Assembly: GCA_013399875.1 (NCBI GenBank) | Contig: VXAZ01005475.1 | Coordinates: 2,064,912 to 2,128,911 of the forward strand | Reading direction: 5' to 3' | Source: Gymnorhina tibicen | Taxonomy: Eukaryota; Chordata; Aves; Passeriformes; Artamidae | DNA length: 64,000 nt | In this document: in pieces, positions 1 to 14,069 of the stretch | Numbering within the stretch: the stretch's first letter is position 1 | Layout: every line of letters starts with the position of its first letter | Made by a program: the position numbers and the translations under genes | The notes under the pieces: model-generated | Told to the model about the DNA's origin: nothing | Database searches by the model: none | What the model saw: only the letters and a program-made list of their open reading frames with translations

Positions 1-207
1 ACTGACACATAAATAAACAAAAATTATAATAAGTAATAAACTATCAGTGGCATCTAAAATGTCTCTGACAGTACAGGTAAATGAAGAGACATAAGACATA
101 CACATGTATAGCTATAGGTATGTACAGAGATATTTTAGTGTAACTGTTAGAAATGAAGTCTAAAACCAAGGTCTTTTCACTTCCTTTTCTCTTTTTTTTT
201 TAAATAG
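1..207 (+). other. NAV3: NAV3 intron, 3' end
   Basis: The window opens inside an intron. It ends in a long T-rich tract (about 181-201) followed by TAAATAG, a good acceptor for the exon at 208. I see no other feature in it. Confidence 0.9.
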
Positions 208-385
208 AAATAAGGAATGGAAATTTGAAAGCCATTTTAGGGCTGTTTTTCAGTTTGTCTCGATACAAACAGCAGCAACATCATCAGCAACAGTACTACC
301 AGTCTTTGGTGGAGCTACAACAGCAAGTCCCTTCAACTCCAGCTGAAATCAGCCAGTCCAAAACACACCAAGATATGCAGTCAAG
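208..385 (+). CDS. NAV3: NAV3 coding exon: end of CH domain plus Gln/His linker
   Basis: This is an internal exon of neuron navigator 3, a large cytoskeletal protein that binds microtubule plus ends. The exon is 178 bp, enters in phase 1 (a split Glu codon) and leaves in phase 2. The first ~20 residues (IRNGNLKAILGLFFSLSRYK) are the last helix of the calponin-homology domain and are shared by NAV2 and NAV3. A Gln/His/Tyr-rich linker follows (QQQHHQQQYYQ), then a Ser/Thr/Pro stretch ending QDMQS. The linker with YYQSLVELQQ is what I remember of NAV3 and differs from NAV2. The acceptor is a T-rich tract plus TAG; the donor is AAG|GTAGGT. The CAG/CAA/CAT-rich codons could vary in length, but the copy here is not expanded. 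The rest of the CH domain lies upstream of the window. Confidence 0.97.
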
Positions 386-3300
386 GTAGGTTAAAAGGTT
401 ATTTTTCTCAGGTGTAAAAGCTTTTTATTTTTCTGTTCAAAAAAGACAAAATTTTGTATGAAAAATAGGGCATTAAAAATTTTTTTTAGCTATTTACGCA
501 GTGGATTCAGTGTGGTTTTTGGTAGTAAGCCCTCATTTCTAGGGAGTAAAGTTAGAGCGAGAGCAGAAAACATTCCCAATTAGATTAAGTTCCAATTTTA
601 ATTAATTGTAAGCCTTTCTTTTACTTTATTATTGATTTTTCTGCCTATTGCACAATAAGAGGCAGCTAGCATACCATGTGGTTAGTATACTGGTTATTTT
701 CATGTTTTCTTCACATATCCAGTTCCACGTGTAAATGAACAATTTCCAATACTTAACAAAACACATGGGGAAAAGGCACAATTAATACTTTCATCTGTTA
801 TAAACGCTTTTTGTCCCCACACATTCTGGTTTTTGAGGGCCTAATTCTATTTGAATGTTTTTTAAAAAGGAGAAGAAACAGCCTTAATCTAGTTGTTTCT
901 TTTAAGGGCCAGTTTTTTATTTAGTTTTAAGAACTCAAAGCACTCAGCAGAATCCAATAATTGCTGAATTACATTGCTTTCAGACTGTATCTGAAAAGAT
1001 ATTTTCAGAAGGTAGTTGCTTAAAGACCACTACAGAAAAATGAGTTTGAAACACATATATCTATTTAAATGGAAGGAGTATTAACAATGTTCACTTTATT
1101 TGGGAAGTTAAAAAAAAAGTCAACTCTAGGTCTTCATGAAGAGTTTTGTCTATTGCTTTGTTGGGTTTAGTATTTTTTCCACTTTTTATATCCTTGTTTA
1201 AAATTTTTTTGTGGACTTACTGAACAACTGTATGTCTAGAATGTGGTAAGTCAATGATTTACACTGGATTAAAAGTATCAGACTAATATATTGAGATTCT
1301 GGTTCTTAAGTCCATTCATATATAAATTACACTTTCATGTGTATAATAAACATATTTCTTCTTCAATTGACAAAACTTTTAATACTTCAGCCTGATAGAA
1401 ATTCATGTCTTGGAACTAGAAATGTTTTAAAAATATGTTTTGGAGGAAAGTGTTGCCAATAGCATTTTAATTGCCTCATTTGATGCAAAAATTAAGATAC
1501 ACTTGTGTTTGGCTGGGGCGTTATGAAATGAAATGCTTTTATTTTCTCTGCTACTGAAAATTAATGTCTTTGAATGCTTTCTCTGCATAGTGAAGTATAC
1601 TACTAACATGTAATCTAGGAAATTATGGTGTGGTCCTAGAAGAGTCTGACCATTCTCAACATTTTCCAAAGTTGAATTTCTGCTTTATGAAGGATATTTA
1701 ATGCTGCATGAGAGGCAATAACATCTTGTTATTCAGGAATTAAGTGTTCACAGCTTTAATCAGTGGAATTAAGAGCTTAGCCAGCTTCCTGTAAATACCT
1801 TTGGTTACTGTTTTTTGTTTATAATTTATTGAGAGAACTAAAACTCTTCCTGATTTTGTAATTTACCCATGGTAAATTTTCAGTTAAAAAAAAAATTATA
1901 GTGTTCCTTTATGCATCATGACTATTGCAAGGGTTTGTCCAAAAAAGCCTGTATAAGCAGGTTTTTTTACTATTTGGATGACAGTGATTGCAAACGGTAG
2001 GCAAAGCAGTGATGAATCTTTTGTTAAGCTTTCCATTATAATTCCCTGAGATCTCGTGGTCCTTCAGCACTTTCTTCTCCTCTTCTACTTTGCTATATTA
2101 AAACATGCTTTATTAAGAGGAAAGGCAATTACTTCATGTCCCAGAAACCCCACATTTATGCTTTTGCAGAGCGACATCTAAGGCTGGTTTAAAAAAAATT
2201 CTACTTCCACCAGTGTGCTTTAGACCTTCCACTTTAATCTAGGAGTTAAAAATCATTTAATTCTTTGATTAAAATTCTATTCTGTGTTTCAGATGTAAAA
2301 TACTTCTCTGTAAAAAATTATTAGACCAAGATTGATGCCATCTTTCTTACTTGTTATCTGTAAACTGAAAGCAAGATTTTTTCTGTTTGCTTTCACATAT
2401 ACAGAAGTTTGATGCTTGTCACTATAAACTTCAGTATTGCCTGAGGGAGTATGGTGTCTTCTCTCCATATATTTTTTATTTAAATCTTTAAGGATAAAAA
2501 AGGTGCCTACTACTAAAAACTTTCTCTTATATGAAAAGTTTCTATCTTCTACTATAAATACATCTAGTATTATGAGCTGCTAGCAAAACAAGGAGCCCTG
2601 GAACTTAGAAACAAACAGAAATACAATTTTTTTTCAACGCTAATTTTCTTTCTTTTTCTTTTCATTTGTCACTGTTTTGAAGTAATATAAAGAAATTAGC
2701 ATAAAATAATATGTCCCCTTCTAAGAAAAATTACTACATGTGAAAACAAGTTCTCCACAAATAGATGGGCATATATAAATGTACACTGATGTGAATTCTC
2801 TCTGGTGGACTTAGCAACACTTCTTTTCTTAGCAGTCATTTAATTCAATTAATTTTTTTTCCCACTAAAATAAATTGGAAAATAATGTAGAAATATTTTC
2901 CAAACACCTTGTTAGTTTAAAGATGCTAAAGAGTAAATGAAAGCTTCTTTTTAGAAAGAAGCCAAAATATGAATTAAAAAAGAAAAGATGACTTTGGTGA
3001 GATTCATCTTGCCTCTTGCCCACTTTTTGCTATCTGAAATGTGGACAGGTAGCTTAGATGATTCCCAAAACCGATTTCGATGATGGCTTTCATGTCAGGT
3101 GTGTCTCAGCAATAATTACAGAAGCAACCAACATAACTGAGCTGGCGGAAGCTCATGATTTGGAAGGTCCTGAGGCACTCACATGACTGCTGCATGGGAC
3201 ACTTGAGATCTTTAGATACATTTGGCAAAAAGTAGTTTCATACAGATACTGAAACCTACATATTTTACTGAAAGGAGAATTTTGGAAAGTGATAAAATCT

Positions 3301-4527
3301 GAAGTGTATATTAATGTACATTCTTCACACTGTCCATATAAAATTATTAGCTCAATAGATAACCTAACTGTTACCAATCAATAATGGAGTAATTTTACTT
3401 TTTTCTGTATTGCTGTTGATAAAAGAAGCTATTTTCTCCTTTCATAGTAAATGTTAATCTTTAAGACTATTTATTATTACGCATTTATTGTGCAGGTATG
3501 CATATTTTTATTACTGTGTTGCAGTTATGAATATGTTTTTAAAAATTCTTACTCTTTCCATTTTCTAACATTTCTAACATAATTGTGGAAAGGCTTGGTA
3601 TGTAGAAGCCTTAAGGCAGAAAATCCCTTATGGTGTATATTTTGGAAAAAATATTTGGCAAATGTACATAACAGAGAGTATTTTCCATTAAATTGACCTG
3701 TGGTCTTTTATTACCTAGAAATAGTTCTCTCAGGTTTTTGACAGGAACAAGAAAAATTATCTTATTATTGTGGCAGAAGCCAGATAATGACTATAGCTGC
3801 TAACATGTGAACGGGAGATTCATCTTTTCTCAATAATGGCAAAATGCTTCAAACCTAATTTGAGTACATTTTTCAAGGGTATTGTGAAAATAATTTTCTT
3901 ACACCATGGGTATTTTATTTTACTGGAAGACTCACATATCTACTTTGCTAGACACCTGAGAAATAAAGATGTCTTTTCGATACACTCCATATATTTCAGT
4001 GCATTTGATATCCATGTGCTTGTATGTGTGAATACATGTAAGCAAAAGCAAAATATATACACTGAAAAAGGTGGGTGCTTTATATAAACTTTGTACATTT
4101 TTTTAAAACTTTATTAATCAGTCACATTTCATGTTGTATGTAAAGTATTTGAAGCTATGTCTTAGTTTCAATTAATAACTGAGGTTATTTGAGGTTAGAA
4201 TACTCTATGAGAAAAGCTATCTTCTTTGTTGCTTCCAGCTAACTTATAGTAAGCATATTGTGTAATTCCGACTTTATTTCCTGGGAGGTAAAAAGCTGTT
4301 GTATTTTCTTTAATAAAGAAATATGAGAAAGTGATGCCCTTCACTTTTTCCAAGAGAAATACAGATTATACATGGGAGAGGGAAATACCTCTGAGAAGTC
4401 ACACTGAAGATATTCAAATTACAGAGGTTGTAGCATTCAAGCCTTGCTGAAGACCAAGAAAGTTTTGTCTTTGTATGTGCAGGGCTAGCATCTCACTCTC
4501 CTAATTTAAAAGACTGGTCCTGCAGCT

Positions 4528-4560
4528 GATGGTGACGGTGATGGTGGTGATGATGATGGT
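4528..4560. repeat. Imperfect GAT/GGT trinucleotide tract
   Basis: GATGGTGACGGTGATGGTGG and following bases form an impure triplet repeat of about 11 units deep in the intron. It is not in a coding frame of any placed exon. Confidence 0.7.
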
Positions 4561-7500
4561 ACTCATCCTCATTTCCAGATTATGATGTCCTCAGTAATGA
4601 TCAATGTCTGTGATCATTACTGTGTCTGAACCCATTCTGCGTGCCACTGAAGACAAGCCACTTTATGCAGTGTTTGAGCCCTTTGTCAACAAAAATTGAA
4701 ACAGGCACCAAATTATATTAGGACTCTACAGGTTGTTTTGCTAAGGCAAGAGGCCCTAGGGGAAGGTTATCATGAGAATATCACAAGACTGGACGGATTA
4801 GGTTTGTGCAGAAATGGGGAATTCAGGAGACTCATTGAGGAGGCTGGTTGTCCTTGGGTGACTAGGAGCCAACAGAGACCAGGAACGTAATTAAACCAAT
4901 TTCTGGAGGAACCTCTATTCCCTAAGTGCAAAGTTTGCATGGGAGGATAATGAATCTTCTTCCCCAGGCTCCTTACAAAGTTATCCATAATTGGTCAGTG
5001 TGGCAATACTCTAACATTCCTATTCCCATGTAATCTGTCTGTGACCAACGTCAGAATTGTGAAAACTGTACACACAGAAGGCAAGCAAGATTCTTTTTGT
5101 GAAAGAGTATCATTGGCCTATCTAATCCTACAGCCAACAACAACATTTCAAATTAAATGTAAAAAGAATGAAGGAAGTTGATTCATGGTGAGTGAAATTG
5201 CCTTGTTAAAGCATACTTTCTTTATGGAAGATCATAGTTTTGTATGAGTAATTATAAAAACTCTGAAATTATTAGACTATTAGTGAAAAAATCTGTGGTA
5301 AATAATTAATGGTAACCAAAGACAAAGAAAGGTTTTAAATGTGATTTCTGATTTCTTTTTACCCTAAAATTTCCTATATACTTCCATGACTAACTGTGGG
5401 AATTTAATACTTTGAAATCTGAAGTTGGCACTTCACTCTTTCCTTATGACTTTATTGCAGCTCTGAGATTTATTTTAAAAAATACAGTGCTGGTGGCCTT
5501 ATTTTTATCTGTCAGTACAGACAGATGACAACAATGGCTACATTATATTTTTATGCTTTGCTTTGCTAGTGGATTCCATTATCAGAGCAATACATCTGTG
5601 GTGATGATCTTTCAACCACCCAGATACTAAGGGAAAACACATGTGGATGAAAGAAATTCTGTCTCATTTACAGATTAGACAGTAACTGGTTTCAGTAAGC
5701 TGTCAGAAAAATTCCCCTAGACAGACAAACTATTCTATCACGTACAGGAATGATGAGCACAGCTTGAGGTCCAGATGGATTTTGTTAAATTTGTTATATT
5801 AAAAGTGCACCCTGGTTTTCCTGGGCATATAAACAAAGTTAGGTAGCTGATTTCTATAGGCAGTTGCATATATAACTACTGCAAGGGTTTCATGTTGCCT
5901 GCTGCTCAGAAATACTAGGGAAGAAATTAAGCATGTTGAACACAGAGCTTGTGCTGTGTGAAATACAGTAATGAAAATGTAGTTGTTATGATTATGAATT
6001 GAAATAGATCCACATCAGAATAGTGGCAATCTGCATAGCAATCTTGATTACATCACTCTGTTTAGAAAAAGTCTTTTGTTTAAATATCCTCGAGGTTTAA
6101 AATACAGTTGCAGCAGTCTACACCAAGTGCATTGCACTGACACAGGCTAGAAACTGGAAGGTGTACATACATAGTTGTGTGTCTTCCTTGGTTAATATAT
6201 AAGAAAGTGATGAAACAAGACCCTTTGCTGTTCTTAGCTCTTGCCATTGCTAGTCACTTGGTTTTGGTGAAGGGAAATGGGTAGGTAGTTCCTGCTTTTC
6301 CCACTACAGAATCACTGTCAAATCACTGAAGAGAAGAAAAATTAGGAAAATATTTATTTCTTCTTTCTGTTCTCTGTTTACTAGTAAGGGTCTAAGCAAC
6401 AAACAAAGTGCTATTAATCTAATCTGATGTATTTTTATGTCTGGGAGATAACGCAGAATGAGTTGCTTAATGTGATTGTTCCAGGAACTGCAGGAAGCTG
6501 ACCTTCAAATGGCCCTTAGATATTTAGTTTTATATTAACCTTTTATTTTACCTTGCAAATCAGCTTTGTTCCCATTTTGTTCTACTCCCCAATGATACAA
6601 TCGTTACAGTCCTCAAGGTTCCCAATGACAGGAACATCAGAAAGGAAACTCTTCCATCATGTTTGTCCTGAAGTTCAAGTAAATAAAGAATTTAGTGTCT
6701 CAGTGGCAAACGATTAACCTGTCTAATAACCTTCACACAGAAAAGACGGAACAAAGCAGTAGTAAGAATGTATTTCTCATATACCTCTTCCCTGAAACCC
6801 ATCCTCTCTAAGATATTTAATAACATTTCTTAAGCTTAAAATAATGGGGGAATGGGTGTTTCAAAGTGACATTCAGGTTCTAAAATAAACGGTCTTTTCT
6901 ATAGTTGTAATACACCACTCTAGCATACTATATCAAGCCTAGATAGAAAATAAAAAAAATTTAGATTATACAGTATTTTTAATCTCTCAGTAACATTTCA
7001 GATTTTTTAAACTGTTCATCCCCTGTTTGACCATTTCACTACCAATCCTTCATAAACTGCTTGTATCTTTTACTTTCTTACATACTTCTGTGGGCTGGGT
7101 CCTTGAAACTTGTCCTTTCTTGACTGGTATCTCCCCTTGTTTGTTACACACCATTTTTTTCTCCTTGCAAAGTACCTGCTGTATGTCTGAACATTTTCTT
7201 TAGGAACCTGTGACATGTGGTTACACTGATTTCTTCTGTTTATAAATTACCTCTTCTCAAGAACAATATTTTTTCCCTGCCTCTTCTGCTGCTTGCAGTT
7301 CAAAATGCAACTGTCATCTTTTCACATTATCTGTTCTTGCAAAAGAGTTTTTTAAATCAGTTTAATGGCAATTTTCATTTTATACATTTCAGATATTCTC
7401 ATTGTCTGCCCTGTGTCACCCTTGCCACTCATTACTTTTATATGTCAGTTTTGATGCACTTTGGCCATAATTTTCACTGTTGCTAATCCAGATCATGTAG

Positions 7501-7843
7501 AATTTAATGGGAAGTGTTTCATTCATCCTTGTAGCATTTGAATCCAATCTTTTATATATTTCCTTTTGAAGGAATAGAAGATTTATAATGAAGTTGTTTT
7601 CCCTTCAGACATTCTTTGCTGCTCTACCCTCACTCTCTACTGAGATTCGTTAGTTCTTCTCATTCTCTGAAAATGAAATCTGATGCAAATGCCCATACAT
7701 TTATTACTTTCCCAGACCTGCCACCTATTTAATTCTGATGTCTTGTGAACATTGGAGGTTGCCTGTAATTATTTGTATATGGCAAATAAAATTCCAACAC
7801 ATGTAAAATGCAAGGGTAGCCGTATTAAATTAGTGCAGTCTTC

Positions 7844-7874
7844 TTTTTTTTTTTTTTTTTGTTGTTGTTGTTGT
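7844..7874. repeat. Poly-T followed by (GTT)n
   Basis: Seventeen T are followed directly by four to five GTT units. Read on the minus strand this is (AAC)n then poly-A, a form often left by retrotransposon tails, but I recognise no element body beside it. Confidence 0.75.
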
Positions 7875-9494
7875 ATGATTCCATTTTTACCTATTATGAA
7901 GTAAAATGTTCTTTTTTTGTTCCTATAAATTCCTTAATAAATTCCTTGATACCAGTGTGTGGCCCAGTCTTTTCCTTGCATTCTTACTTTTATTTAAGTC
8001 ATAGTTTTATGTTTGTAATGCTACTTTCTCTGCTTCTGTCAGTCCTTATTATCAACTATTATCTCTTACTATTTTCACAGAATGTGCAACAAATTTGATA
8101 TTCTACATATTGTGGTTTTGCGGGTGTCAGTTAATCAAATAATATTACAGTTGGAAGCTGTGGAGGAAATTACTTTCTCTCTTCATTTACCAAAAAAACT
8201 CCAAAATAAAAATCCATATAAATTCCAAAGAAGCATAGGCAGTGGTGTTTGGCAATCATTGCCTGTGGAAAATAGATTAAAATAGAAGTGAAAAAAAAGG
8301 TTTTTTATTTAAAATTCACCAGACTTACAAGAATTTATTTGTGTTTTGAAAATACTTAAGGGAAAATAGCTGAAATGCTGGTAGATTCTTTTGTATTTTC
8401 TTTTATATTACAAAGCTCTTTACCATTTTAAAGGCAATGGGAGACCAAACAAAATGCTTACAAATGTATTTTACTAGTGTCAATAGAAACAGTTAACCAT
8501 GTGGTAGTTTTTTGATTGATGCAGGTTTATAGCAATCCCAACCATACATTAGGATGTGTTATGAATGTGGATTTTCTGGAAATCTGTGCAAAGATTCAAG
8601 AGATAATTAGCGTAGATTTGAAGAAGTAAGAGCATCAGCATTTCTGTCACCTCTGTTTCCGTTCCCTCTAGGAAAGAACTTTATTACGGTTTCATTGTAT
8701 CAAACTGTGAAGCAGAATGGTGGCATATGATTCTGTGCAGATACTCTGATATAATTTTATTCAAGTATAAAATCATAAATGGTATGGAGATAAGGTCATA
8801 AAAGGGTACAATCGGTCCCTAAGGGCCTAATCCTAGTTCTGGCAGCACGCTGTTATCCACTTGTCCAATTTGTTCAGAGAAAAACAGTAAGGTTTAAAAG
8901 ATGGCATTTTAGGTTAGGTTAAGCACAGTAACTAAGTAATTCAGTGTCCTAAACCGCAACACACAGTTATTGCTAGATATCCATTTTGTTTCTTTAATGT
9001 TGTGATTCATGTACTCCTTCATCAGATTCCACAAAATACCTGTACTACAATACTGGGACCAAAGCGGGAAAGCTATGGTCACTGTAGCAGCTGATCCATT
9101 CTTATTACAAGTCTCTGTATTCTGCAAGAACATAAATATTGATGCAAAACTGGGTTATCTGCATTTTGGTTTATGACTTGTGAACAATAGGAAAACATTG
9201 AAAACATAATTTTGCTTTTACCTCCAATCATGAATCATTTGGAGACGGACTGCTTGAATAAGATGCCAGAAGTTCAAAGAGCGGAAAGGAGGAATGTGCA
9301 ACTAATTTAGAACAGATGGCAGGGTATGAGCTAGAACTGCCTGAGCCGTAGACATTTCCTCTTGTGAATGAAAAAATAAATGTGTTAGATAAACACAGAT
9401 AATATACCTCTGTCTATAAAATACACCTTCATATATAACAGTTATATAAATGTTAAATGTTTGTTTATTTACAAATAAATAAATATGTACAGAT

Positions 9495-9545
9495 ACAGGT
9501 ATATGTAGATATATAGATATATATATATGTAGATATAGCCATATA
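9495..9545. repeat. TA-rich simple sequence
   Basis: Alternating TATA/GATA units (for example ATATAGATATATATATATGT) form a low-complexity tract in intron sequence. Confidence 0.7.
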
Positions 9546-10428
9546 TTAATTCACCAAAACTGGGCTAAAAAGGAAAAAGAAATGTCTGAAAAGTATTGTT
9601 TGTACAGAAAATCAAGTTTTTTGGTTTCTTTCTCCATGTTCCTTGCCTGTACATTTGGGGAATCAGGGATCTTCTACCTGCCCAAACTGTTCGGTATGGT
9701 GAGGAACCTGGAAACTTTTGTTTCCTGTGGCATCTTTCCAGGCACACTTGGAATTTGGAGTCAGGTAGACCATTATCTTTTGTGCTTTTCAACAGGTAGG
9801 ATGATGAACAGCCAAGTAGCTTATTTAAAAAAAAAAAAATTAAAAAGAAAAAAGCGGTGCACAGTGCAACTGAGATCTTCTGGGGAAATTTTTACATTGA
9901 AAAAGCATTCTTTTTAAACTAGTCTTTTTTCAGAGAATCATTCTAATACAAAAGTCTTGAACAGCTCTGGAGTGCATTCACACTGGAGATTAAATGTACT
10001 TCATAAGATCAACAGCATATTAAAATTCAAGTATGCCAGTAAGGGAGAAAGAGTTTGGTTATATGCTACAAACCCCTTTGCCTTTTTCTAGTTTTAACAT
10101 AGTGCATAGCTGGCATTTTAGAACCACCGTGTGACTCAACATTATAGGAAAATGACAGTGTGATGTAACATGATCCTTTTGATCCTTTGGAAGACTTAAT
10201 AAAAAGTAGATGATATTCAGGGTGTCACTGCATGAGTTACTTTTTGAAGAAGGAGGTTGAAATATTTTTAGTTTGATTCATGTTCTGTTCAGGTTTATAG
10301 AAGCTTCATCCTTCAGTTTTATGTGTTAACCCACTTTCAAGGACCTGCTTCTTTTCTGACATATTGTATGGCAACAAGATAGACTTTCTGGTAGTTTAAG
10401 TGTCATACAATCTGTTGCTTTCCTTCTT

Positions 10429-10556
10429 CACAGAATCATAGAATGATTTAGGTTGGCAAAGACCTCCAAGTTCGTCAAGTCCAACTGCTAAGACCCAGCA
10501 CTGCCAAGTCCACCACTAAAACCTGTCCCTAAGTGCCACATAAAGTCTTTTAGTAT
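10429..10556 (-). mobile_element. CR1 LINE 3'-end fragment
   Basis: CACAGAATCATAGAATG followed by TTTAGGTTGG and AAGACCTCCAAG is the reverse complement of the 3' end of avian CR1. The later CAAGTCCAACTG and CCTGTCCCTAAGTGCCACAT blocks also match. About 125 bp remain, so this is a 5'-truncated copy, as is usual for CR1. Divergence (GGCAAAGACC in place of GGAAAAGACC) indicates an old insertion. Confidence 0.9.
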
Positions 10557-13500
10557 TGCAGCTTATATTGATTTCCTAGTTTCCTCAACACCTTTGGACC
10601 ATTTTGTAACTGTGACCTGCCTGCAAATGAGTGAGCTCTATCAGTTCCCCATGCTGATGGAACGTGGTGCATAGGTCCCCAGTGCAGCTGGCTGTGCTGC
10701 ACAGCCTTGTGGCACCGTGCAGAGTCCCGGTTCCTGCAGCCACTCAGCACAACACAAACGTGGTGTTCTCCAGCAGCACCTCGGGGTCAGCAACATCACT
10801 GTCCTTTCTTCTCAATGCTACCTCAGCTACCTCTGTGCTAGACTGCCTTTCTGGGCAGTCTCAGGATGTTTATTCCATTTTCTCAAAGCAAAAGAAATTT
10901 CCCAGTTGTCACCATTTCATATCTGCTGTGTTGACTAGTGTTTCCCTGGTTTGTTAGACAAAATACTGATGATTTCCACCTGGAAGACAGAGTCCAGATT
11001 ATTTTTGCAGAGTCCTGATTATTTCTAAGGATTTGGTATCAGATGTCTATATGCCATTTTACCTGTTTTGGGCAAGATTTACTTCACTTCCGCTGTGTGT
11101 TATTTGGAAGAGGAGAGCTAAGCATGATGCCTGGTCCGGTGTACATGGTTTAGATGATTGCTGATATCAGTATTATGCCGGTGGAAAGGGTTTTGGTAGC
11201 AGACAGCTGAGAACCAGAGGCCTTCAGAATCCCCCTTTCCAGCCCTCTGACAAGTAAAACCTTCCTTGTCCTGAATGCTGTAGCATTAAACTGATACTGT
11301 CTGATCTGTTCAAATCCATTTACTGCTTTATTGAAGACACATACTTACTATATCATGGTGTGGATTTGTAAGCATTACAAATAATTGTTTTAAGCAAGGC
11401 GGGTTTATTTTTCTGACTGACAGATACTACCCACAGACAATTATCTGTCAGGACAGAGGGCAGTAGGTAAATATTTGTTTATACATTTAGAAGAATGGCT
11501 AGGCTAAAGTCTAGTCTGCAACAGTGTTGCAGTTCACATCTGTAAAACTGAGGCCAGAAACTGGGAAATGCATCCGTGCAAAGCTTTCATGGGCCCAGCA
11601 TACCCAGAGTTAATTGAGAAGGAAAACCTATAGTCATTAGGAACTTGATGCATCTGCTTTATGAGTTGTTACATTCTCTTTTTGCCTTTCTTTTGTCACA
11701 TTACTTTGGAAAATAAATTTACTCAGTCACAGTGGAAATCGTGCTTTACCAATCATGTTTTACTGACACTGACACTTTCATCAATGCCTTTCAAGAGGGT
11801 CTGGAAAGTTTGAAAGCAGTCTGTAGGCTGATGTTTCATTAATTTGCTAGTGGATGGAGTCCCAACTAATAGGCACAGAAGAAAAGCATTCTAGCAAGCA
11901 TTATCAGATAGGTATTTATGTATTTATTGCTGTTAAAAGTCTGTGGGCTAGCTTATCAACACTCAGATTAAGGGTTTTGATCTTTCCATTTACTCTGGAA
12001 TGTGTTGTTTGAGGTAGAAATGCTATGGTACACTAAGGCACTGCATCCTATTCACTCTGTTTTCCCATCTTACTTTCTGTGTTGATTGTACTGTGTATCA
12101 TTCCACCTGTTACAGCATAAACGCACTAAGGTTTTATTTGACATACAATTTTTCTCACAAATGTCTTATTTTAGTCAACATGGATAACCAGCTATTCATT
12201 TGTAGATTCCTTCATTTTAAATATGTTGGAAAAAGAACATGAAGAGAAAGATCTCATTAAAAGATGGACTATTATGCCAGGCACAAATGTTGCAAATTCA
12301 GTAAAACAACCTGTGTCACATTTGCATCATAAGTTCAGACATTATTAAGAAATACAGCAGTAAGTGAAATATAATTCAATGTACTAAAACCTAGATAGAT
12401 AAAAATACATAAAGTGCAATTATTATGAAATTATTTTGATATTATTACAAGTAATTATAATATCCACAGAAACTCTGGTCATATAAAAAAGCAATTTGTC
12501 AGCATTACTCTGAAGATATATGTCAGAGAATTGAATGCTGCTTTTACAGATTGAATGATTTCCTTTTTGCCCTTTTAAGACTGAATACTCTCCTTTTTTT
12601 TATATTCATCATGTGCAAATGTGCAATTTTTAATTGGCAGGAACAGAGGCCTCTCTGAACCCTTTGTTGGGGTTTAATTTGTTAAAGTAGCAATAATCTC
12701 ACATCCCGTTCCAGTCTCACGTTGTCCCTTGGCTTGTGCTTTCTTCTTGCCCCTTCTCAGCACTGCAGTGCTAAGAACGGGAAGACCTTTCTTACCTGAC
12801 AGCTTCTCCCATCTGCTTTACACTCAGGCTGGCTGCTTCAGCGGACTGGCAGAAATTGCTTAACACTCTTCTGGGAGACTCAACACCACCAGGTGCCTTG
12901 AATATGTGCTGCCAGTCTATAAAGCTGGGACTAGAGCACTGTGGTTTCTGCTGCTACTCAAAATTGCTGGAAGATGCAGAACTTTGAGAAAAAAAGAAAT
13001 CTGTGACTGTCAGAGTTTCTGCTTACTCTGTTGTCCATGACTTCCTTAATAATTAAAGGAATTTGATGTTGTGATTGCACCTGGCTTAGGCACCTGTCTG
13101 CAGCCTTAGACTGTGTGGATCCCAGAGGATGCACCTGTTTATGGAAACTGAAATTACCTCACAGAAATATGTACCTTGGCCATGTATTTTACATATCCCC
13201 TATGCAAATGTCTAAAAGATTAGAGGAAATAATTTGCCATCTAATAATGCCAGGTTCCTGGGTGTCAAAAGGAACATCCAGCTTTTAGCCCTCTAGCATA
13301 GCATATCTTCTGTTGCAGAAATGCTACTTGGATGCCTTAATAGACAAAGGTGCATTTTCCTGCGGAATTTCACAGTGAGTCTAAGCACATGCCAGGGCTG
13401 TCTTAATGCAGCCTCTGATGCATTGCCTGGGTCACCACATATGTGACCTGTGCTGTAACAGTAATAAGATTTGTGCTTCTTCCATATAGCTCTACTGTCA

Positions 13501-14000
13501 GGAGGGCCACCTTGCTTTAGCGGGGATTTTTCTGAGTCCACGTTGAATTTGGTATAGAAAATCTGTTCCTAACAACCCTACTGTGAATCCAGTCAGGTTG
13601 CTGGAGAGACCAGTAGGTGTGTATTTGTGCTTAGTGCTTTTCATGGGGAAAAAAAAAAAAAGGCACAATGTTTTAAAGTATTTTAAAGTACATTCTGTGT
13701 GAATTGAGCTATACTTCAGGAATTCAGTCACTGTGGAAATTTGCTTGCTTTTTCTATTCATAAGATAATTTCTAGCAAATGAGACATGTTATAACAATAT
13801 CCATTATTTCATAATCTGTTCATTGCATCTCTCATAAAAATCTGCATGTTTACATTGTTTCCTATTGTTGCCAGTTAATTTGTGTTTTCTATCCATGTTC
13901 AATTTGCGTTCATTAACTCATAGTTTGCTGGTAAGTGTGTTCTTTCTATACATATTCAAAGAAATTCTTTAATTCAATTTTTCTGTTTCTTCTCATACAG

Positions 14001-14069
14001 TCTCACAGCCAGATATGCAACTCAGTCTAATCACAGTGGAATTGCAACCAGTCAAAAAAAGGCTTCTAG
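14001..14069 (+). CDS. NAV3: NAV3 coding exon (69 bp, symmetric cassette)
   Basis: This small exon encodes LTARYATQSNHSGIATSQ, then KKAS, between split codons. It matches the human NAV3 segment I remember (LAARYATQSNHSGIATSQKK). The acceptor is CTCATACAG; the donor is CTAG|GTCAGT. It enters and leaves in phase 2 and is exactly 69 bp, so leaving it out keeps the frame and joins QS directly to RLPGPS. NAV2, as I recall it, has that joined form (MQSRLPGP). Ser/Thr-rich and without a known domain, it lies in the disordered linker after the CH domain. Confidence 0.95.

Larger units (their letters stand above)
386..14000 (+). other. NAV3: NAV3 intron (13.6 kb)
   Basis: This AT-rich intron contains no convincing exon. 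It holds a GAT/GGT-rich patch (4528-4560), a T17 plus (GTT)n run (7844-7874), a TA-rich stretch (about 9495-9545), one CR1 fragment (about 10430-10556) and a short tandem duplication (about 13671-13690). Open reading frames inside it are short and unrecognisable. It ends in a pyrimidine-rich tract with CATACAG. Confidence 0.85.
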
